The notes under the pieces are model-generated. The model was not told the origin of the DNA and made no database searches. It saw nothing but the letters and a program-made list of their open reading frames with translations. This document shows positions 1 to 8,537 of a stretch of DNA of 64,000 bases, one piece after another; position 1 is the first letter of the stretch, and each line of letters starts with the position of its first letter. The position numbers and the translations under genes are program-made. This DNA comes from UBA668 sp043740085 (lineage in GTDB: Bacteria; Actinomycetota; Acidimicrobiia; Acidimicrobiales; Ilumatobacteraceae), in contig JAYUCY010000075.1 in NCBI GenBank assembly GCA_043740085.1, positions 1 through 64,000 of the forward strand, read 5' to 3'.

Positions 1-60
1 CTCGCCGCCTTCGTCATCGCGGCTGCGCTGATCACCATGGTCATCACCCACTTCGTATAG
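1..60 (+). CDS. 3' end of a membrane protein gene (partial)
   Basis: The first 20 codons of the window read open to a TAG at 58-60. They encode 19 residues, almost all hydrophobic (LAAFVIAAALITMVITHFV), which looks like the last transmembrane helix of an inner-membrane protein. The rest of the gene lies outside the window, so the family cannot be named. It runs convergently toward the xylose isomerase gene. Confidence 0.55.
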   Translation, partial: LAAFVIAAALITMVITHFV

Positions 61-200
61 CTCATTGATTGGAACTTCGCGAGGGCGTCGGTCAGCGACC
101 CAGTACGTCACCCTCGTCGCAGCTTGATCTGCTCGTCGCCGCAGACCTGGTCGCCGCTGGCCCGGAAGCTCGATGCATGAGTGATGGGCTCAGATCCAAT

Positions 201-239
201 GGAGGGTTTCGGTGCCCTGGGGAGGGGTTGGAACCCTCC
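201..239. repeat. Dispersed hairpin repeat, copy 1
   Basis: A 10-base arm (GGAGGGTTTC) is followed about 20 bases later by a near-perfect complement (GGAACCCTCC). A second copy lies inverted at 3740-3778. Over 45 bases, including the loop, 39 are identical, so this is a repeated element and not just a chance hairpin. It sits in the 275-base space between the clipped gene and xylA, and may act as a terminator for both convergent genes. Apart from this repeat I see nothing in that space. Confidence 0.6.
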
Positions 240-335
240 GTTGCAGGCTGTCGCGCACGACCACGGGTTCGACGGGCGTGCCCTTCTCGGCGTGCCGCGC
301 ACGCTGTCGCCTTTCGTGGCCGAAAGGTGTAGTAG

Positions 336-1667
336 CTAGCGAATGCGTTCGATGTGGCGGGCGACCAGGCCCTCCAGCAACTCTTGACGGCCGCTGACAT
401 GGGTCGGCTCGACGTTGTTCGCCACCAAGTCGTCGTGCATCTGCTGCAACGACACCGTGCCAGCGAGCACATCGTGCGCCTGATCCCAGCCGGCATAGCG
501 CGCGGCGCGGTGGGCGTCGAGCTCGCCGCCTTCGATGATGGCCGCGGCGGCCAACAGCGAACGGGCCATCGTGTCCATGCCACCGACGTGAGCGATGAAC
601 AGGTCGTCGCGCGACACCGACTGGCGGCGCAACTTGCAGTCGAACATCAAGCCACCGGTGGTGAACCCACCACCGCGCAAGATCTCCAGCATGCCCAGCG
701 TCATCTGCTCGACGGAGACGGGAAAGCGATCGAGGTCCCAGCCGAGACGGTCGTCACCAGCGTTGGCATCGATGGAACCGAAGATGCCGTTGTTGACCGC
801 GGTTGCGACCTCGTGCTGGAAGTCGTGGCCGGACAGCGTGGCGTGGTTGACCTCGATGTTGACCTTGATTTCGTTCTCCAGCCCGTACTTCTTCAGGAAG
901 CCATAGACCGTTGCGACGTCGTAGTCGTACTGGTGCTTGGTGGGCTCCATCGGCTTGGGCTCAATGAGCAGCGCGCCTTCGAAACCGATCGCATACTTGT
1001 GTTCCACCACCAGATTGAGGAAGCGTCCGAACTGGTCGAGCTCGCGCTTCAGGTCCGTGTTGAGCAGCGTCTCGTAGCCCTCGCGACCGCCCCACAGCAC
1101 GTAGTTGGCGCCGTTCAGCCGCTTGGTCGCGCGCATGCAGTGCGCAACCTGTGCAGCGGCATACCGGAACGCAGCCGGGTCCGGGTTGGTTGCCGCTCCG
1201 GCCATGAACCGGCGATGTGAGAAGGAGTTAGTGGTGCCCCACAGCAACTTGATGCCGGTGCGCTCCATGTGGCCTTCGGCGATCTCGACCATCTCGTCGA
1301 GATTGCGGCAGCTCTCGGCAAACGTGGCGCCAGCGGGGGCGATGTCGACGTCGTGGAACGAGAAGAACGGCGCACCGAGCTTCGAGAAGAACTCGAACGC
1401 AGCGTCCATCTTCATCTTTGCGGCCACCATCGGGTCCAGCGACGGGTTCTGGCTGGGGTGCCAAGGGCGGTCCATGGTGGGGGCACCGAAGATGTCAAAG
1501 CCGTCCCACGCGAACGTGTGCCAGTAGCAGACACCAAAGCGCAGGTGCTCGGCCATTGTGCGTCCAGCGACCACCCGGTCGGCGTCGTACCAGCGGAAGG
1601 CCATCGGGTTGTCGGAGTCGGGCCCCTCGTAACGAATGACCTCTACGGTGTCGAAGAACTCGGACAT
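336..1667 (-). CDS. xylA: Xylose isomerase
   Basis: Interconverts D-xylose and D-xylulose (and D-glucose/D-fructose), the entry step of the isomerase route for xylose use in the cytoplasm. At 443 residues it has the length of the longer class II enzymes. Signature pieces are FFSFHDVDIAP with the catalytic His-Asp near residue 104, the metal-ligand stretches LLIEPKPMEPTKHQYD and KVNIEVNHATLSGH, and DANAGDDRLGWDLD near the end. The start is ATG with a strong ribosome site (GAAGGAG). It follows the LacI-type regulator gene by 19 bases on the same strand, so the two are probably cotranscribed. No xylulokinase or xylose transporter is in the window. Confidence 0.95.
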   Translation of the reverse strand: MSEFFDTVEVIRYEGPDSDNPMAFRWYDADRVVAGRTMAEHLRFGVCYWHTFAWDGFDIFGAPTMDRPWHPSQNPSLDPMVAAKMKMDAAFEFFSKLGAPFFSFHDVDIAPAGATFAESCRNLDEMVEIAEGHMERTGIKLLWGTTNSFSHRRFMAGAATNPDPAAFRYAAAQVAHCMRATKRLNGANYVLWGGREGYETLLNTDLKRELDQFGRFLNLVVEHKYAIGFEGALLIEPKPMEPTKHQYDYDVATVYGFLKKYGLENEIKVNIEVNHATLSGHDFQHEVATAVNNGIFGSIDANAGDDRLGWDLDRFPVSVEQMTLGMLEILRGGGFTTGGLMFDCKLRRQSVSRDDLFIAHVGGMDTMARSLLAAAAIIEGGELDAHRAARYAGWDQAHDVLAGTVSLQQMHDDLVANNVEPTHVSGRQELLEGLVARHIERIR

Positions 1668-1686
1668 CAGTGTGCTCCTTCAATGA

Positions 1687-2721
1687 TCATGTGATGTGTT
1701 GACTGAATGGTGTGGGGTGGGCTGCGGAGGTGGACCCGCGAACTACCAGTGTCGTCGGCAACGCGACATGTGCCGGGGCCTGTTGGCGCAGTTCGGGCCG
1801 CTCGATCAATTCGATCAGGGTTCTCACGGCTGCGAATCCGAGCCCCTGGATGGATTGGTCGACCGTCGTGAGTGGCGGGTTGGTAGTCGCCGACTCGGGT
1901 ACGTTGTCAAACCCGATGACCGACAGATCGTGGGGCACGGCGAGGCCCAGGGCGGCGGCGGTGCGCATCGTCTGAATCGCCGAGAGATCGTTGGCGGCGA
2001 AGATCGCAGTCGGACGCTGCGCCAATGAGAGCAGCTGACGCGCCGGCCCCTCGGAGGTCGCCTCCTTGAAGCCACCCTCCAACACCAGCTCAGGGTCGAA
2101 CTCGATTCCCGCCTCGTCGAGACCGGCGCGGTAACCCCGCTCGCGCGCCTTGGCAGACTCGAGGTCGCGCCGACCACCAAGAAAGCCGATCCGTCGGTGA
2201 CCGAGCTCGAGCAGATGTCGGGTAGCGGCCAGCGCGCCCTCAAAGTTCTGCGACGCGAAGGTGGGGAACGATGAGGCGCCGGTTTGCGGATCGACGGCCA
2301 CCACGGGCTGGTTCAGCGACACGTCGGCAACCGTGGGTGTCACCAGCACGGTGCCGTCGGCCAACGTCCCGCTCAGCCGCGAGAGATACCGTCGCTCCCA
2401 CCCGACGAGCTCACCGTTATGTCCGCCGCAATAGACGATCAGCTCGTAGTCGGTGCCGCGCAGTGCGTTGGACGCACCCTTCAGCACCTCGGCGCTGAAT
2501 GGCTCGATGTCGGCGACCAGCACACCAATCACATTGGTGCGTTGCGAACGCAAGCTGCGTGCGATCAGGCTGGTCTCGTAGCCAAGGTCGTCGATGACTG
2601 CCTTCACGCGATCAAACGTGGAGGGGGCGACGCCGTAACGGCCATTGACCACCCGCGAGACGGTTGCAATGGACACGCCCGCCTGCTCGGCAACATCACC
2701 AATTGTCGCTCGCTCATACAT
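1687..2721 (-). CDS. LacI-family transcriptional regulator, probable xylose-responsive repressor
   Basis: The N-terminus is a classic LacI helix-turn-helix (TIGDVAEQAGVSIATVSRVV, residues about 7-26) with hinge helix, followed by a periplasmic-binding-protein-like sensor domain of about 280 residues. The total of 344 residues is normal for the family. The gene lies immediately upstream of xylA on the same strand, and an inverted repeat 47 bases upstream of its start fits autoregulation and control of xylA. Control by xylose is inferred from the neighbour; the ligand cannot be read from the sequence. Confidence 0.9.
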   Translation of the reverse strand: MYERATIGDVAEQAGVSIATVSRVVNGRYGVAPSTFDRVKAVIDDLGYETSLIARSLRSQRTNVIGVLVADIEPFSAEVLKGASNALRGTDYELIVYCGGHNGELVGWERRYLSRLSGTLADGTVLVTPTVADVSLNQPVVAVDPQTGASSFPTFASQNFEGALAATRHLLELGHRRIGFLGGRRDLESAKARERGYRAGLDEAGIEFDPELVLEGGFKEATSEGPARQLLSLAQRPTAIFAANDLSAIQTMRTAAALGLAVPHDLSVIGFDNVPESATTNPPLTTVDQSIQGLGFAAVRTLIELIERPELRQQAPAHVALPTTLVVRGSTSAAHPTPFSQHIT

Positions 2722-2767
2722 GCGCTCTCCGTCTGCCAGACTGCATTCTCGCCCTGAAATCGTTGTC

Positions 2768-2788
2768 GATAACGTTTACAACGTTATC
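2768..2788. promoter_or_regulatory. Probable LacI-family operator
   Basis: A perfect inverted repeat: GATAACGTT, three bases (TAC), AACGTTATC. It contains two overlapping CG-centred cores (ATAACGTTTA and CAACGTTAT) of the kind bound by LacI-family proteins. It lies 47 bases upstream of the regulator start codon, the expected place for an operator controlling the regulator-xylA pair. Confidence 0.7.
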
Positions 2789-2887
2789 TCGGCTGCTGAA
2801 TCGGCGCAAGCGGGTCCGTGTGCAAGCGCGTCTGCCGAGGCGTCGTGAACCTGCGCCAGGGCGACACCGAGCCGTTGTGTAGAGCGA

Positions 2888-3097
2888 CTAGCGAGCGATC
2901 AGTGCGGCCAGCGCCGCCAGGGCCACAACCAGGCCGATCGCGGCCATGGTCAGGCTGCGGGCACGGGGTGCGTGTGTGAGGTCGCCGTCCTGCTTGGGCG
3001 ACACCGGCGGGCGGACGACGGCTAGCAGGTTGCCAGCAAACAGCGCGCCGCCAAGCGCCAGCAGCATCCACACAATGAGGTCCTTGCCGAGGAACAT
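2888..3097 (-). CDS. Small two-helix membrane protein
   Basis: A 69-residue protein with a hydrophobic N-terminal helix (LIVWMLLALGGALFAGNLLAVV), a short polar loop with basic residues, and a second helix at the C-terminus (AAIGLVVALAALAALIA). The start is taken at ATG 3097, because the longer reading frame adds a polar Cys/Arg-rich stretch that does not look coded. It is divergent from the VOC gene by 56 bases. I do not recognise a family. Confidence 0.6.
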   Translation of the reverse strand: MFLGKDLIVWMLLALGGALFAGNLLAVVRPPVSPKQDGDLTHAPRARSLTMAAIGLVVALAALAALIAR

Positions 3098-3153
3098 GCC
3101 CCCAGTCTGCCTCCGGTACGCCGAGGGTTGCGCAACGGCGCGACAATTCCGGC

Positions 3154-3723
3154 ATGGGGTTTCACCACGTTGCACTCGCCACTCATGACGCTGCGGTCAC
3201 CCACCGCTTCTATACCGAGGTGATGGGCTTTCACCTCGTGAAGGTGGTCGCCGCCCCGAACCCGCCCAACGCTGAGGGCGTGGTCACCGGGTTCAGTAAG
3301 CACTTCTTCTATGCCACCGACGAGTCGCCCAATGGCGAGTCCGGGATGATGGCGTTCTGGGAGATCCACGACCCTGCCATCGGCACTGAATTCCCCGTCG
3401 ACATCAACAAGTCGCATGGCCTGCCGGTGTGGGTGAACCACATTGCGTTCAACGCGTCGTCGCTCGACGAACTGGCTCGCCACCGCGACCGCTGGCGTAG
3501 CCATGGGCAGACCGTGCTCGAGGTCAACCACGAGTTCTGCGTCAGCATCTACATCACCGACCCCAGCGGCAACATGGTCGAATTCTGCCACAGCCTGCGA
3601 GCGTTCACCGACGAGGAGAAGGCACGGGCGGCAGCGATCGTGGCCAACCCCGCACCCGACCTCGAACAACACCCGCCGACGATCACCGTCTGGCAACCGT
3701 TGGTCGCCGAACCCGTTCGCTGA
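3154..3723 (+). CDS. VOC-superfamily protein (glyoxalase/dioxygenase fold)
   Basis: A 189-residue protein with the paired beta-alpha-beta modules of the vicinal oxygen chelate fold. It opens with MGFHHVALATHDAAVTHRFY, has a central VNHIAF segment, and ends its second module with YITDPSGNMVEF. The expected metal-ligand positions (His near residue 5, His near residue 95, Glu in MVEF) are present, so it may be an active metalloenzyme. The family covers glyoxalases, extradiol dioxygenases and antibiotic-binding proteins, and the substrate cannot be told from the sequence. It appears to be a single-gene unit ending just before a hairpin repeat. Confidence 0.85.
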   Translation: MGFHHVALATHDAAVTHRFYTEVMGFHLVKVVAAPNPPNAEGVVTGFSKHFFYATDESPNGESGMMAFWEIHDPAIGTEFPVDINKSHGLPVWVNHIAFNASSLDELARHRDRWRSHGQTVLEVNHEFCVSIYITDPSGNMVEFCHSLRAFTDEEKARAAAIVANPAPDLEQHPPTITVWQPLVAEPVR

Positions 3724-3739
3724 CACTCACTTCCCCAGC

Positions 3740-3778
3740 GGAGGGTTCCAACCGCTCCGTAGGTCACCGGAACCCTCC
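3740..3778. repeat. Dispersed hairpin repeat, copy 2 (inverted relative to copy 1)
   Basis: GGAGGGTTCC and GGAACCCTCC form perfect 10-base arms around a 19-base loop, starting 16 bases after the stop codon of the VOC gene. The reverse complement matches copy 1 at 201-239 in arms, loop and immediate flanks. Its position suggests it may also work as a transcription terminator. Confidence 0.65.
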
Positions 3779-3928
3779 ATCAGGTCGCTGTCGGGCTCGG
3801 TTGCGGCCCGTCCGCAGCGAAGGTCTGCGGATTGATGCCGGAGCTGGCACGATGGGCGGATCGCCACCGCATCTCGCGCCCGTTCCACCTTGGCCTCGGG
3901 CAAGGCGCGCGCGTCGACTTCGAGTTCG

Positions 3929-4828
3929 ATGTCGGTGGTTGTCGAGCTGAGCGCTGTGATCGTGGCGTTCCATGCAGGTCGCCCTCAAGTGCTGACCGTG
4001 GAACGCATCGGTCGCGCTGCGCTTCCATCCGGCGCATTCGACCCGTCCATGGATCGCACGCTTGATCGTGCGATGCGGCGCTGGGGGCAGGAACTCACCG
4101 GCGTCCCGCTTGGCTTTGTCGAACAGCTCTACACCTTCGGTGACATCGATCGAGATGCTGCGGCGGCCAAGCTCGGCGAGCGACGGCTCTCCATCGCCTA
4201 CCTCGCATTCGTACCCGACAGCTCGGCGGCGCGGCGCGACGCGGCCGCGGCGGAGTGGCACGACATCTACGAGCTGCTCCCCTGGGAGGACCGACGCGCT
4301 GGCTCGGAATCGGCCGGTGGCAACGCGATCCGATCGGCCATCGAACTGTTCTGTTCAACCGGCGCCGACGATGAGGAGAACGCTGGCCGCCTGGAGCGCG
4401 CCGACATGTGTTGGTCGACCGCCGGCGCGCCGTGGGACCCTGTGCGCAGCCTGGAGCGCTACGAGTTGCTGTTCGAGGCCGGCTTCCTTGCGGCGGCGGG
4501 CGGGGAGCCGATGGCGCTGGACCATCGAAGGGTGCTCGCCAGTGCGCTCGGCCGGATGCGCGGCAAGCTGACCTACCGGCCGGTCGTCTTCGAACTGTTA
4601 CCGGCAGCGTTCACCCTGTCGGCCCTGCAGCAGGTCGTTGAGGCGCTCATTGGTGTTGCGCTGCATAAGCAAAACTTCCGCCGCCTGGTGGAGAACGCGC
4701 GACTGGTGGAGGGCACGGGCGTGCGGTCGGCCAATACCGGTGGCCGCCCGGCCGAACTGTTCCGCTTCCGCCGTGAGGTTTTGCGAGAGCGCCCCGCCAG
4801 CGGCATGAACCTGCCCGGCCGCCGCTGA
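3929..4828 (+). CDS. nrtR: NrtR-type (Nudix-related) regulator of NAD synthesis
   Basis: A 299-residue protein with an N-terminal Nudix-like domain that binds ADP-ribose compounds in this family, and a C-terminal winged helix. The diagnostic C-terminal pieces are FTLSALQQVVEALIG, HKQNFRRLVENARLV and NTGGRPAELFRFRRE. NrtR proteins repress NAD biosynthesis and salvage genes. The gene lies directly upstream of nadA-nadB-nadC on the same strand, which supports this assignment. I use the ATG at 3929, where the conserved part begins; a TTG at 3890 would add 13 unconserved residues. The first 205 bases after the VOC gene hold only the hairpin repeat and this gene's leader. Confidence 0.85.
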   Translation: MSVVVELSAVIVAFHAGRPQVLTVERIGRAALPSGAFDPSMDRTLDRAMRRWGQELTGVPLGFVEQLYTFGDIDRDAAAAKLGERRLSIAYLAFVPDSSAARRDAAAAEWHDIYELLPWEDRRAGSESAGGNAIRSAIELFCSTGADDEENAGRLERADMCWSTAGAPWDPVRSLERYELLFEAGFLAAAGGEPMALDHRRVLASALGRMRGKLTYRPVVFELLPAAFTLSALQQVVEALIGVALHKQNFRRLVENARLVEGTGVRSANTGGRPAELFRFRREVLRERPASGMNLPGRR

Positions 4829-4878
4829 CCACTCGGCTGACACTCGGCCGACCACTGACACTCGGCCCATCACTGACC

Positions 4879-4914
4879 AACGACCAGTTCAACGACCAGT
4901 TCAACGACCAGTTC
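4879..4914. repeat. Three perfect 12-base direct repeats
   Basis: AACGACCAGTTC occurs three times head to tail. Just upstream (about 4826-4878) are looser copies of a CTGACACTCGGCC-type unit. Together they fill the gap between the nrtR stop and the nadA promoter. They may be replication-slippage products; a role in regulation is not shown. Confidence 0.8.
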
Positions 4915-4967
4915 AGTGGCCACGGGCAAACCTACCACCCGTTGTTATACTCATCTTGACTACAAAT

Positions 4968-4984
4968 ATGCTCACAATGAGCAT
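4968..4984. promoter_or_regulatory. Candidate NrtR operator upstream of nadA
   Basis: ATGCTC-ACAAT-GAGCAT is a perfect inverted repeat ending 15 bases before the nadA start. The 40 bases before it (TTATACTCATCTTGACTAC) are unusually A+T-rich for this genome and probably hold the nadA promoter. The position between regulator and target suggests an operator, but binding by NrtR is inferred. Confidence 0.45.
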
Positions 4985-4999
4985 TGAAGGGATCCAACG

Positions 5000-5971
5000 A
5001 TGAGCAGCGACACCATTGTCAGGCGTGATGTCGGCATTCCGCCCGAGGAACGCGCTGCGCTGCAGCCTCTGATCGACGAAATCGAGGCGCTGAAGAAGTC
5101 GCGCAATGCGCTGGTCCTGGCGCACAACTACATGACGTCTGACATCTTCCACACAGTCGCCGACGTGCGTGGTGACAGCCTGCTGCTCGCTCAGCGGGCG
5201 CGTAGCCTGGATGCTGATGTCGTGGTGATGGCGGGCGTGCGGTTCATGGCAGAGACCACGAAGGTGCTCTCGCCAGACAAGACCGTGTTACTTCCCGACC
5301 TTCGAGCTGGGTGCAGCCTCGCGAGCTCAATCACCGCCGCCGACGTAGCGATGCTGCGCGCTCGGCACCCCGGGGTGCCTGTCGTGACCTACGTGAATAC
5401 AACCGCCGAGGTGAAGGCCGCCAGCGATATCTGCTGCACCTCGGCCAACGCCACAGCGGTGGTCGAGTCACTGGGCGCGCCGCGAGTGTTGCTGCTACCC
5501 GACCGCTACCTCGCAGCCAACGTCGCACAGCAGACGAACGTCGAGATCATCACCTGGGAGACAGGTGCCTGCGAGGTGCACGAGCGTTTCACCGGCGGGC
5601 AGATGCGCGACCTACGCGCGACGTACGGCGATGAGGTGGCAATTGTGGCGCACCCTGAGTGCCCGACCGACGTGACCGCAGAGGCGGACTTTGTTGGCTC
5701 GACGAGTGCGATGGCCGACTGGATCTCGCGGCGGCGGCCTCGCCGCGTCGCCCTGATCAGCGAGTGCTCGATGGCGGACAACCTGGCCGCGGCGCACCCT
5801 GATGTCGAGTGGGTGCGGCCGTGCAATCTCTGCCCGCACATGAAACGAATCACGCTCGTCGGCATACGCGATGCGCTGGCGACGATGACGCACGAGGTAC
5901 TCGTTCCCGACAACGTGGTCGAAGGCGCCGCACTGGCACTCGACCGCATGCTGAGCGTTGGCCAGCGATGA
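5000..5971 (+). CDS. nadA: Quinolinate synthase
   Basis: Condenses iminoaspartate with dihydroxyacetone phosphate to quinolinate, the second step of de novo NAD synthesis. The enzyme carries an oxygen-sensitive [4Fe-4S] cluster. The three expected cysteine ligands are visible: Cys105 in DLRAGCSLA, Cys191 in ETGACEVHE, and a cysteine of CNLCPHMKRITL (Cys278). The length, 323 residues, is normal. The stop overlaps the nadB start by four bases (ATGA), as expected for a translationally coupled nadABC operon. Confidence 0.97.
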   Translation: MSSDTIVRRDVGIPPEERAALQPLIDEIEALKKSRNALVLAHNYMTSDIFHTVADVRGDSLLLAQRARSLDADVVVMAGVRFMAETTKVLSPDKTVLLPDLRAGCSLASSITAADVAMLRARHPGVPVVTYVNTTAEVKAASDICCTSANATAVVESLGAPRVLLLPDRYLAANVAQQTNVEIITWETGACEVHERFTGGQMRDLRATYGDEVAIVAHPECPTDVTAEADFVGSTSAMADWISRRRPRRVALISECSMADNLAAAHPDVEWVRPCNLCPHMKRITLVGIRDALATMTHEVLVPDNVVEGAALALDRMLSVGQR

Positions 5972-7566
5972 CACGGGCCAGCGACAACGCGACTGGCGAC
6001 GACACGTCCACCGACGTGCTCGTCATCGGCTCCGGTGTGGCCGGGCTTTCGGCTGCGCTGGCGGCGGCGCCCGCACGGGTGACTGTCGTCAGCAAGCTGC
6101 ACTTCGGCAGTGGCAATTCTGCGTATGCACAGGGAGGCATTGCAGTCGCGCTGGCGGCCGACGATTCACCGGCACTACACGCTCGCGACACCGTCGCTGT
6201 CGGTGGCGGGCTGAATGACGAGGAGGCTGTTCGCATTCTCACGACCGAGGGCCCAGACCGGGCCGGCAGGCTCGTTGAGTTGGGTGCCGCGTTCAACCGC
6301 ACCCCCGATGGCACCCTCGACCTTGCCCGTGAGGCCGCACACTCGGTTCGACGCGTGCTGCACGCCGCCGACGCTACGGGTACAGCGATGCTGGACACGT
6401 TGCGACTGGCCGTGCATCGCAACCCGGCGATCAGCATCGAAGAGCACTGCACCGTGGTCGAGTTGCACGTGGACGGCGGGCGAGTGTGCGCCGCATCGAT
6501 CGTCGACCGCGACGGTCGTGTCAGGAGGTACGCGGCCGGAGCGGTCGTGCTTGCGACGGGTGGCAGCGGCCGACTGTTCGAGATGACCACCAACCCCCCT
6601 GAGGCCACCGCCGACGGCCTCAGCCTGGCAGCGCGAGCTGGCGCCACGCTGCGCGATCTGGAGTTTGTGCAGTTCCACCCAACTGCACTCGCCGCCGCAT
6701 GCGTCGACCCGCTGCCACTGCTGACGGAGGCCCTGCGAGGCGATGGCGCAGTGCTAGTAGACGAGACCGGGCGACGAATCGCCACCGACTGGCACCCCGC
6801 CGGAGATCTTGCCCCTCGCGACATCGTTGCCCGCGGAATCGCGACGCACCGCCTCGCCGGGCACGACGTCTTCCTCGACATCACACCAATCGGCGATCGG
6901 CTCGCGGGTCGGTTCCCCACCGCGGTAGCGGCCTGCCGCGCGCACTGCATCGACCTGCGCACTGGCAGGCTTCCTGTCAGCCCGGCTGCGCACTATCACA
7001 TGGGTGGTGTGGCAACAACGCTCGATGGTCGCACTGACGTCGCTGGGCTATTCGCCGCCGGTGAGGTAGCCGCGACCGGTGTGCACGGGGCGAACCGTCT
7101 CGCCAGCAACAGCCTTCTCGAGGCGCTGGTCTTTGGAGCGCGTGCAGGTGCCGCAGCAGCGGCAGATTCCGAGATCCCTCGGCGGTTTCCCGCCTGCACG
7201 GGCAGGGCGGTCGGCGCAGTCGTCACCGATCCGGGGCGCTGTCGCACTGTGGCGGCCATCGTGCGCCCACTGATGTGGAGGAAGGTTGGGCTGATGCGCG
7301 ATCAGGCCGGTCTCACCGAGGCGGTGGAACGACTCGACGATCTCGATGCCCGCGGTCTCGATCCCGAGACCGGCAACCTGCTGTTGGCAGCGCGCCTCGT
7401 CGCTCACGCCGCCCTCGCCCGCACCGAGAGTCGCGGTGCGCACCACCGACTCGACTTCCCGATGACACTGCCGGAGTGGTCGCGACACATCGATATTCGC
7501 CTGGTCGATGGGCAGATCGTGCTCTCCTCAAGCCCGCTTGCGACCCCCATGGCGGTGGCGCAATGA
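5968..7566 (+). CDS. nadB: L-aspartate oxidase
   Basis: Flavoenzyme that oxidises L-aspartate to iminoaspartate, the substrate of NadA. The protein has 532 residues. It shows the dinucleotide-binding start VLVIGSGVAGLSAA, the substrate-site segment FVQFHPTAL, the HYHMGGV motif and the C-terminal flavin loop GANRLASNSLLEALVFG. The start is ATG 5968 overlapping the nadA stop; a longer open frame upstream runs through nadA and is not coding. It ends in an ATGA overlap with nadC. Confidence 0.97.
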   Translation: MTRASDNATGDDTSTDVLVIGSGVAGLSAALAAAPARVTVVSKLHFGSGNSAYAQGGIAVALAADDSPALHARDTVAVGGGLNDEEAVRILTTEGPDRAGRLVELGAAFNRTPDGTLDLAREAAHSVRRVLHAADATGTAMLDTLRLAVHRNPAISIEEHCTVVELHVDGGRVCAASIVDRDGRVRRYAAGAVVLATGGSGRLFEMTTNPPEATADGLSLAARAGATLRDLEFVQFHPTALAAACVDPLPLLTEALRGDGAVLVDETGRRIATDWHPAGDLAPRDIVARGIATHRLAGHDVFLDITPIGDRLAGRFPTAVAACRAHCIDLRTGRLPVSPAAHYHMGGVATTLDGRTDVAGLFAAGEVAATGVHGANRLASNSLLEALVFGARAGAAAAADSEIPRRFPACTGRAVGAVVTDPGRCRTVAAIVRPLMWRKVGLMRDQAGLTEAVERLDDLDARGLDPETGNLLLAARLVAHAALARTESRGAHHRLDFPMTLPEWSRHIDIRLVDGQIVLSSSPLATPMAVAQ

Positions 7567-8432
7567 ATCCGCTGCTGTGGGAGCCGCAGGTGCGCGAGTG
7601 GCTGTTGGAGGACCTCGGCCAGGCTGGCGACATCACCTCCAATGCGATCGTGCCGGCCGACGCAGCGACGACGGCACAACTGATCGCCCGCGAGCCCGGA
7701 GTCGTGGCGGGCTTGGTGATGGCGGCGCGTGCCTTCACGTTGTACGACTCTGCCGTGCAGGTCAGCCTGCACGCAGCCGATGGTGACCGAGTCGCTGCCA
7801 GTGCCGTACTCGCAACCCTTTCGGGCCCAGCTCGCGCCATCCTGACGGCAGAGCGTACGAGTCTCAATGTGCTCGGCCATCTTTCGGGCATCGCTACCGC
7901 AACTCGTGCGGTGGTCGATGCTGTTGCTCACCACGGTGTCTCGGTGGCAGACACACGCAAGACAACCCCTGGGCTGCGCGCCCTGGAGAAGTGGGCCGTC
8001 GCCATGGGTGGTGGGTCGAACCACCGTTTCGGGCTCGCCGATGCCGTGCTGGTGAAGGACAACCACATCGCGGTCGCCGGTGGGATCGCGGCCGCGGTCG
8101 GTCGTCTGCGTGGGCGAATTGGTCACCTGGTCAAGATCGAGGTGGAGGTCGACACCCTGGCGCAACTCGACGAGGTGCTCGTTCTCCCCATCGACGCGGT
8201 ACTGCTCGACAACTTCACCCTCGAGGATTTGGCTGTTGCTGTCGGTCGGGTGCGGGCGGCCGAAGCGCGTGTCGGGCGTCGAATCGTCGTCGAAGCGTCG
8301 GGTGGTATTCGTCCAGCGACCGCCGAGGCAATCGCGGCGACGGGAATCGATCTCCTCAGCATCGGATGGCTCACCTCATCCAGCCCAACCCTCGATGTGG
8401 CGTTGGATATCACGGTCGACGTCACAGGCTGA
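7563..8432 (+). CDS. nadC: Nicotinate-nucleotide pyrophosphorylase (carboxylating)
   Basis: Converts quinolinate and PRPP to nicotinate mononucleotide, CO2 and pyrophosphate, the third step of the pathway. Visible family segments are EDLGQAGDITSNAI at the N-terminus, TRKTTPGLRALEKWAVAMGG with the phosphate/quinolinate-binding residues, FGLADAVLVKDNH, and the C-terminal EASGGIRPATAEAIAATGID. The length, 289 residues, is typical. It is the last gene of the nadABC set, and no terminator is obvious after it. Confidence 0.97.
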   Translation: MNPLLWEPQVREWLLEDLGQAGDITSNAIVPADAATTAQLIAREPGVVAGLVMAARAFTLYDSAVQVSLHAADGDRVAASAVLATLSGPARAILTAERTSLNVLGHLSGIATATRAVVDAVAHHGVSVADTRKTTPGLRALEKWAVAMGGGSNHRFGLADAVLVKDNHIAVAGGIAAAVGRLRGRIGHLVKIEVEVDTLAQLDEVLVLPIDAVLLDNFTLEDLAVAVGRVRAAEARVGRRIVVEASGGIRPATAEAIAATGIDLLSIGWLTSSSPTLDVALDITVDVTG

Positions 8433-8537
8433 CATTCGCCGCCTTGCACTCACCTCGACACTCAACTCGCTGTCCTCGACTCAGTGCTCAGCGAGACCTC
8501 GGCCAACGATGCCTCGACCTCCGTTCGATCGCGTCGA

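Noticed and set aside
336..1220. Long plus-strand frames opposite xylA
   Set aside because: They are shadows of the minus-strand gene, common in high-GC DNA, and resemble no protein family.
4879..4914. Direct repeats as plasmid-type iterons
   Set aside because: No replication initiator other than DnaA is near. The chromosomal origin is at 37.7 kb, and three 12-base copies beside nadA are better explained as slippage repeats.
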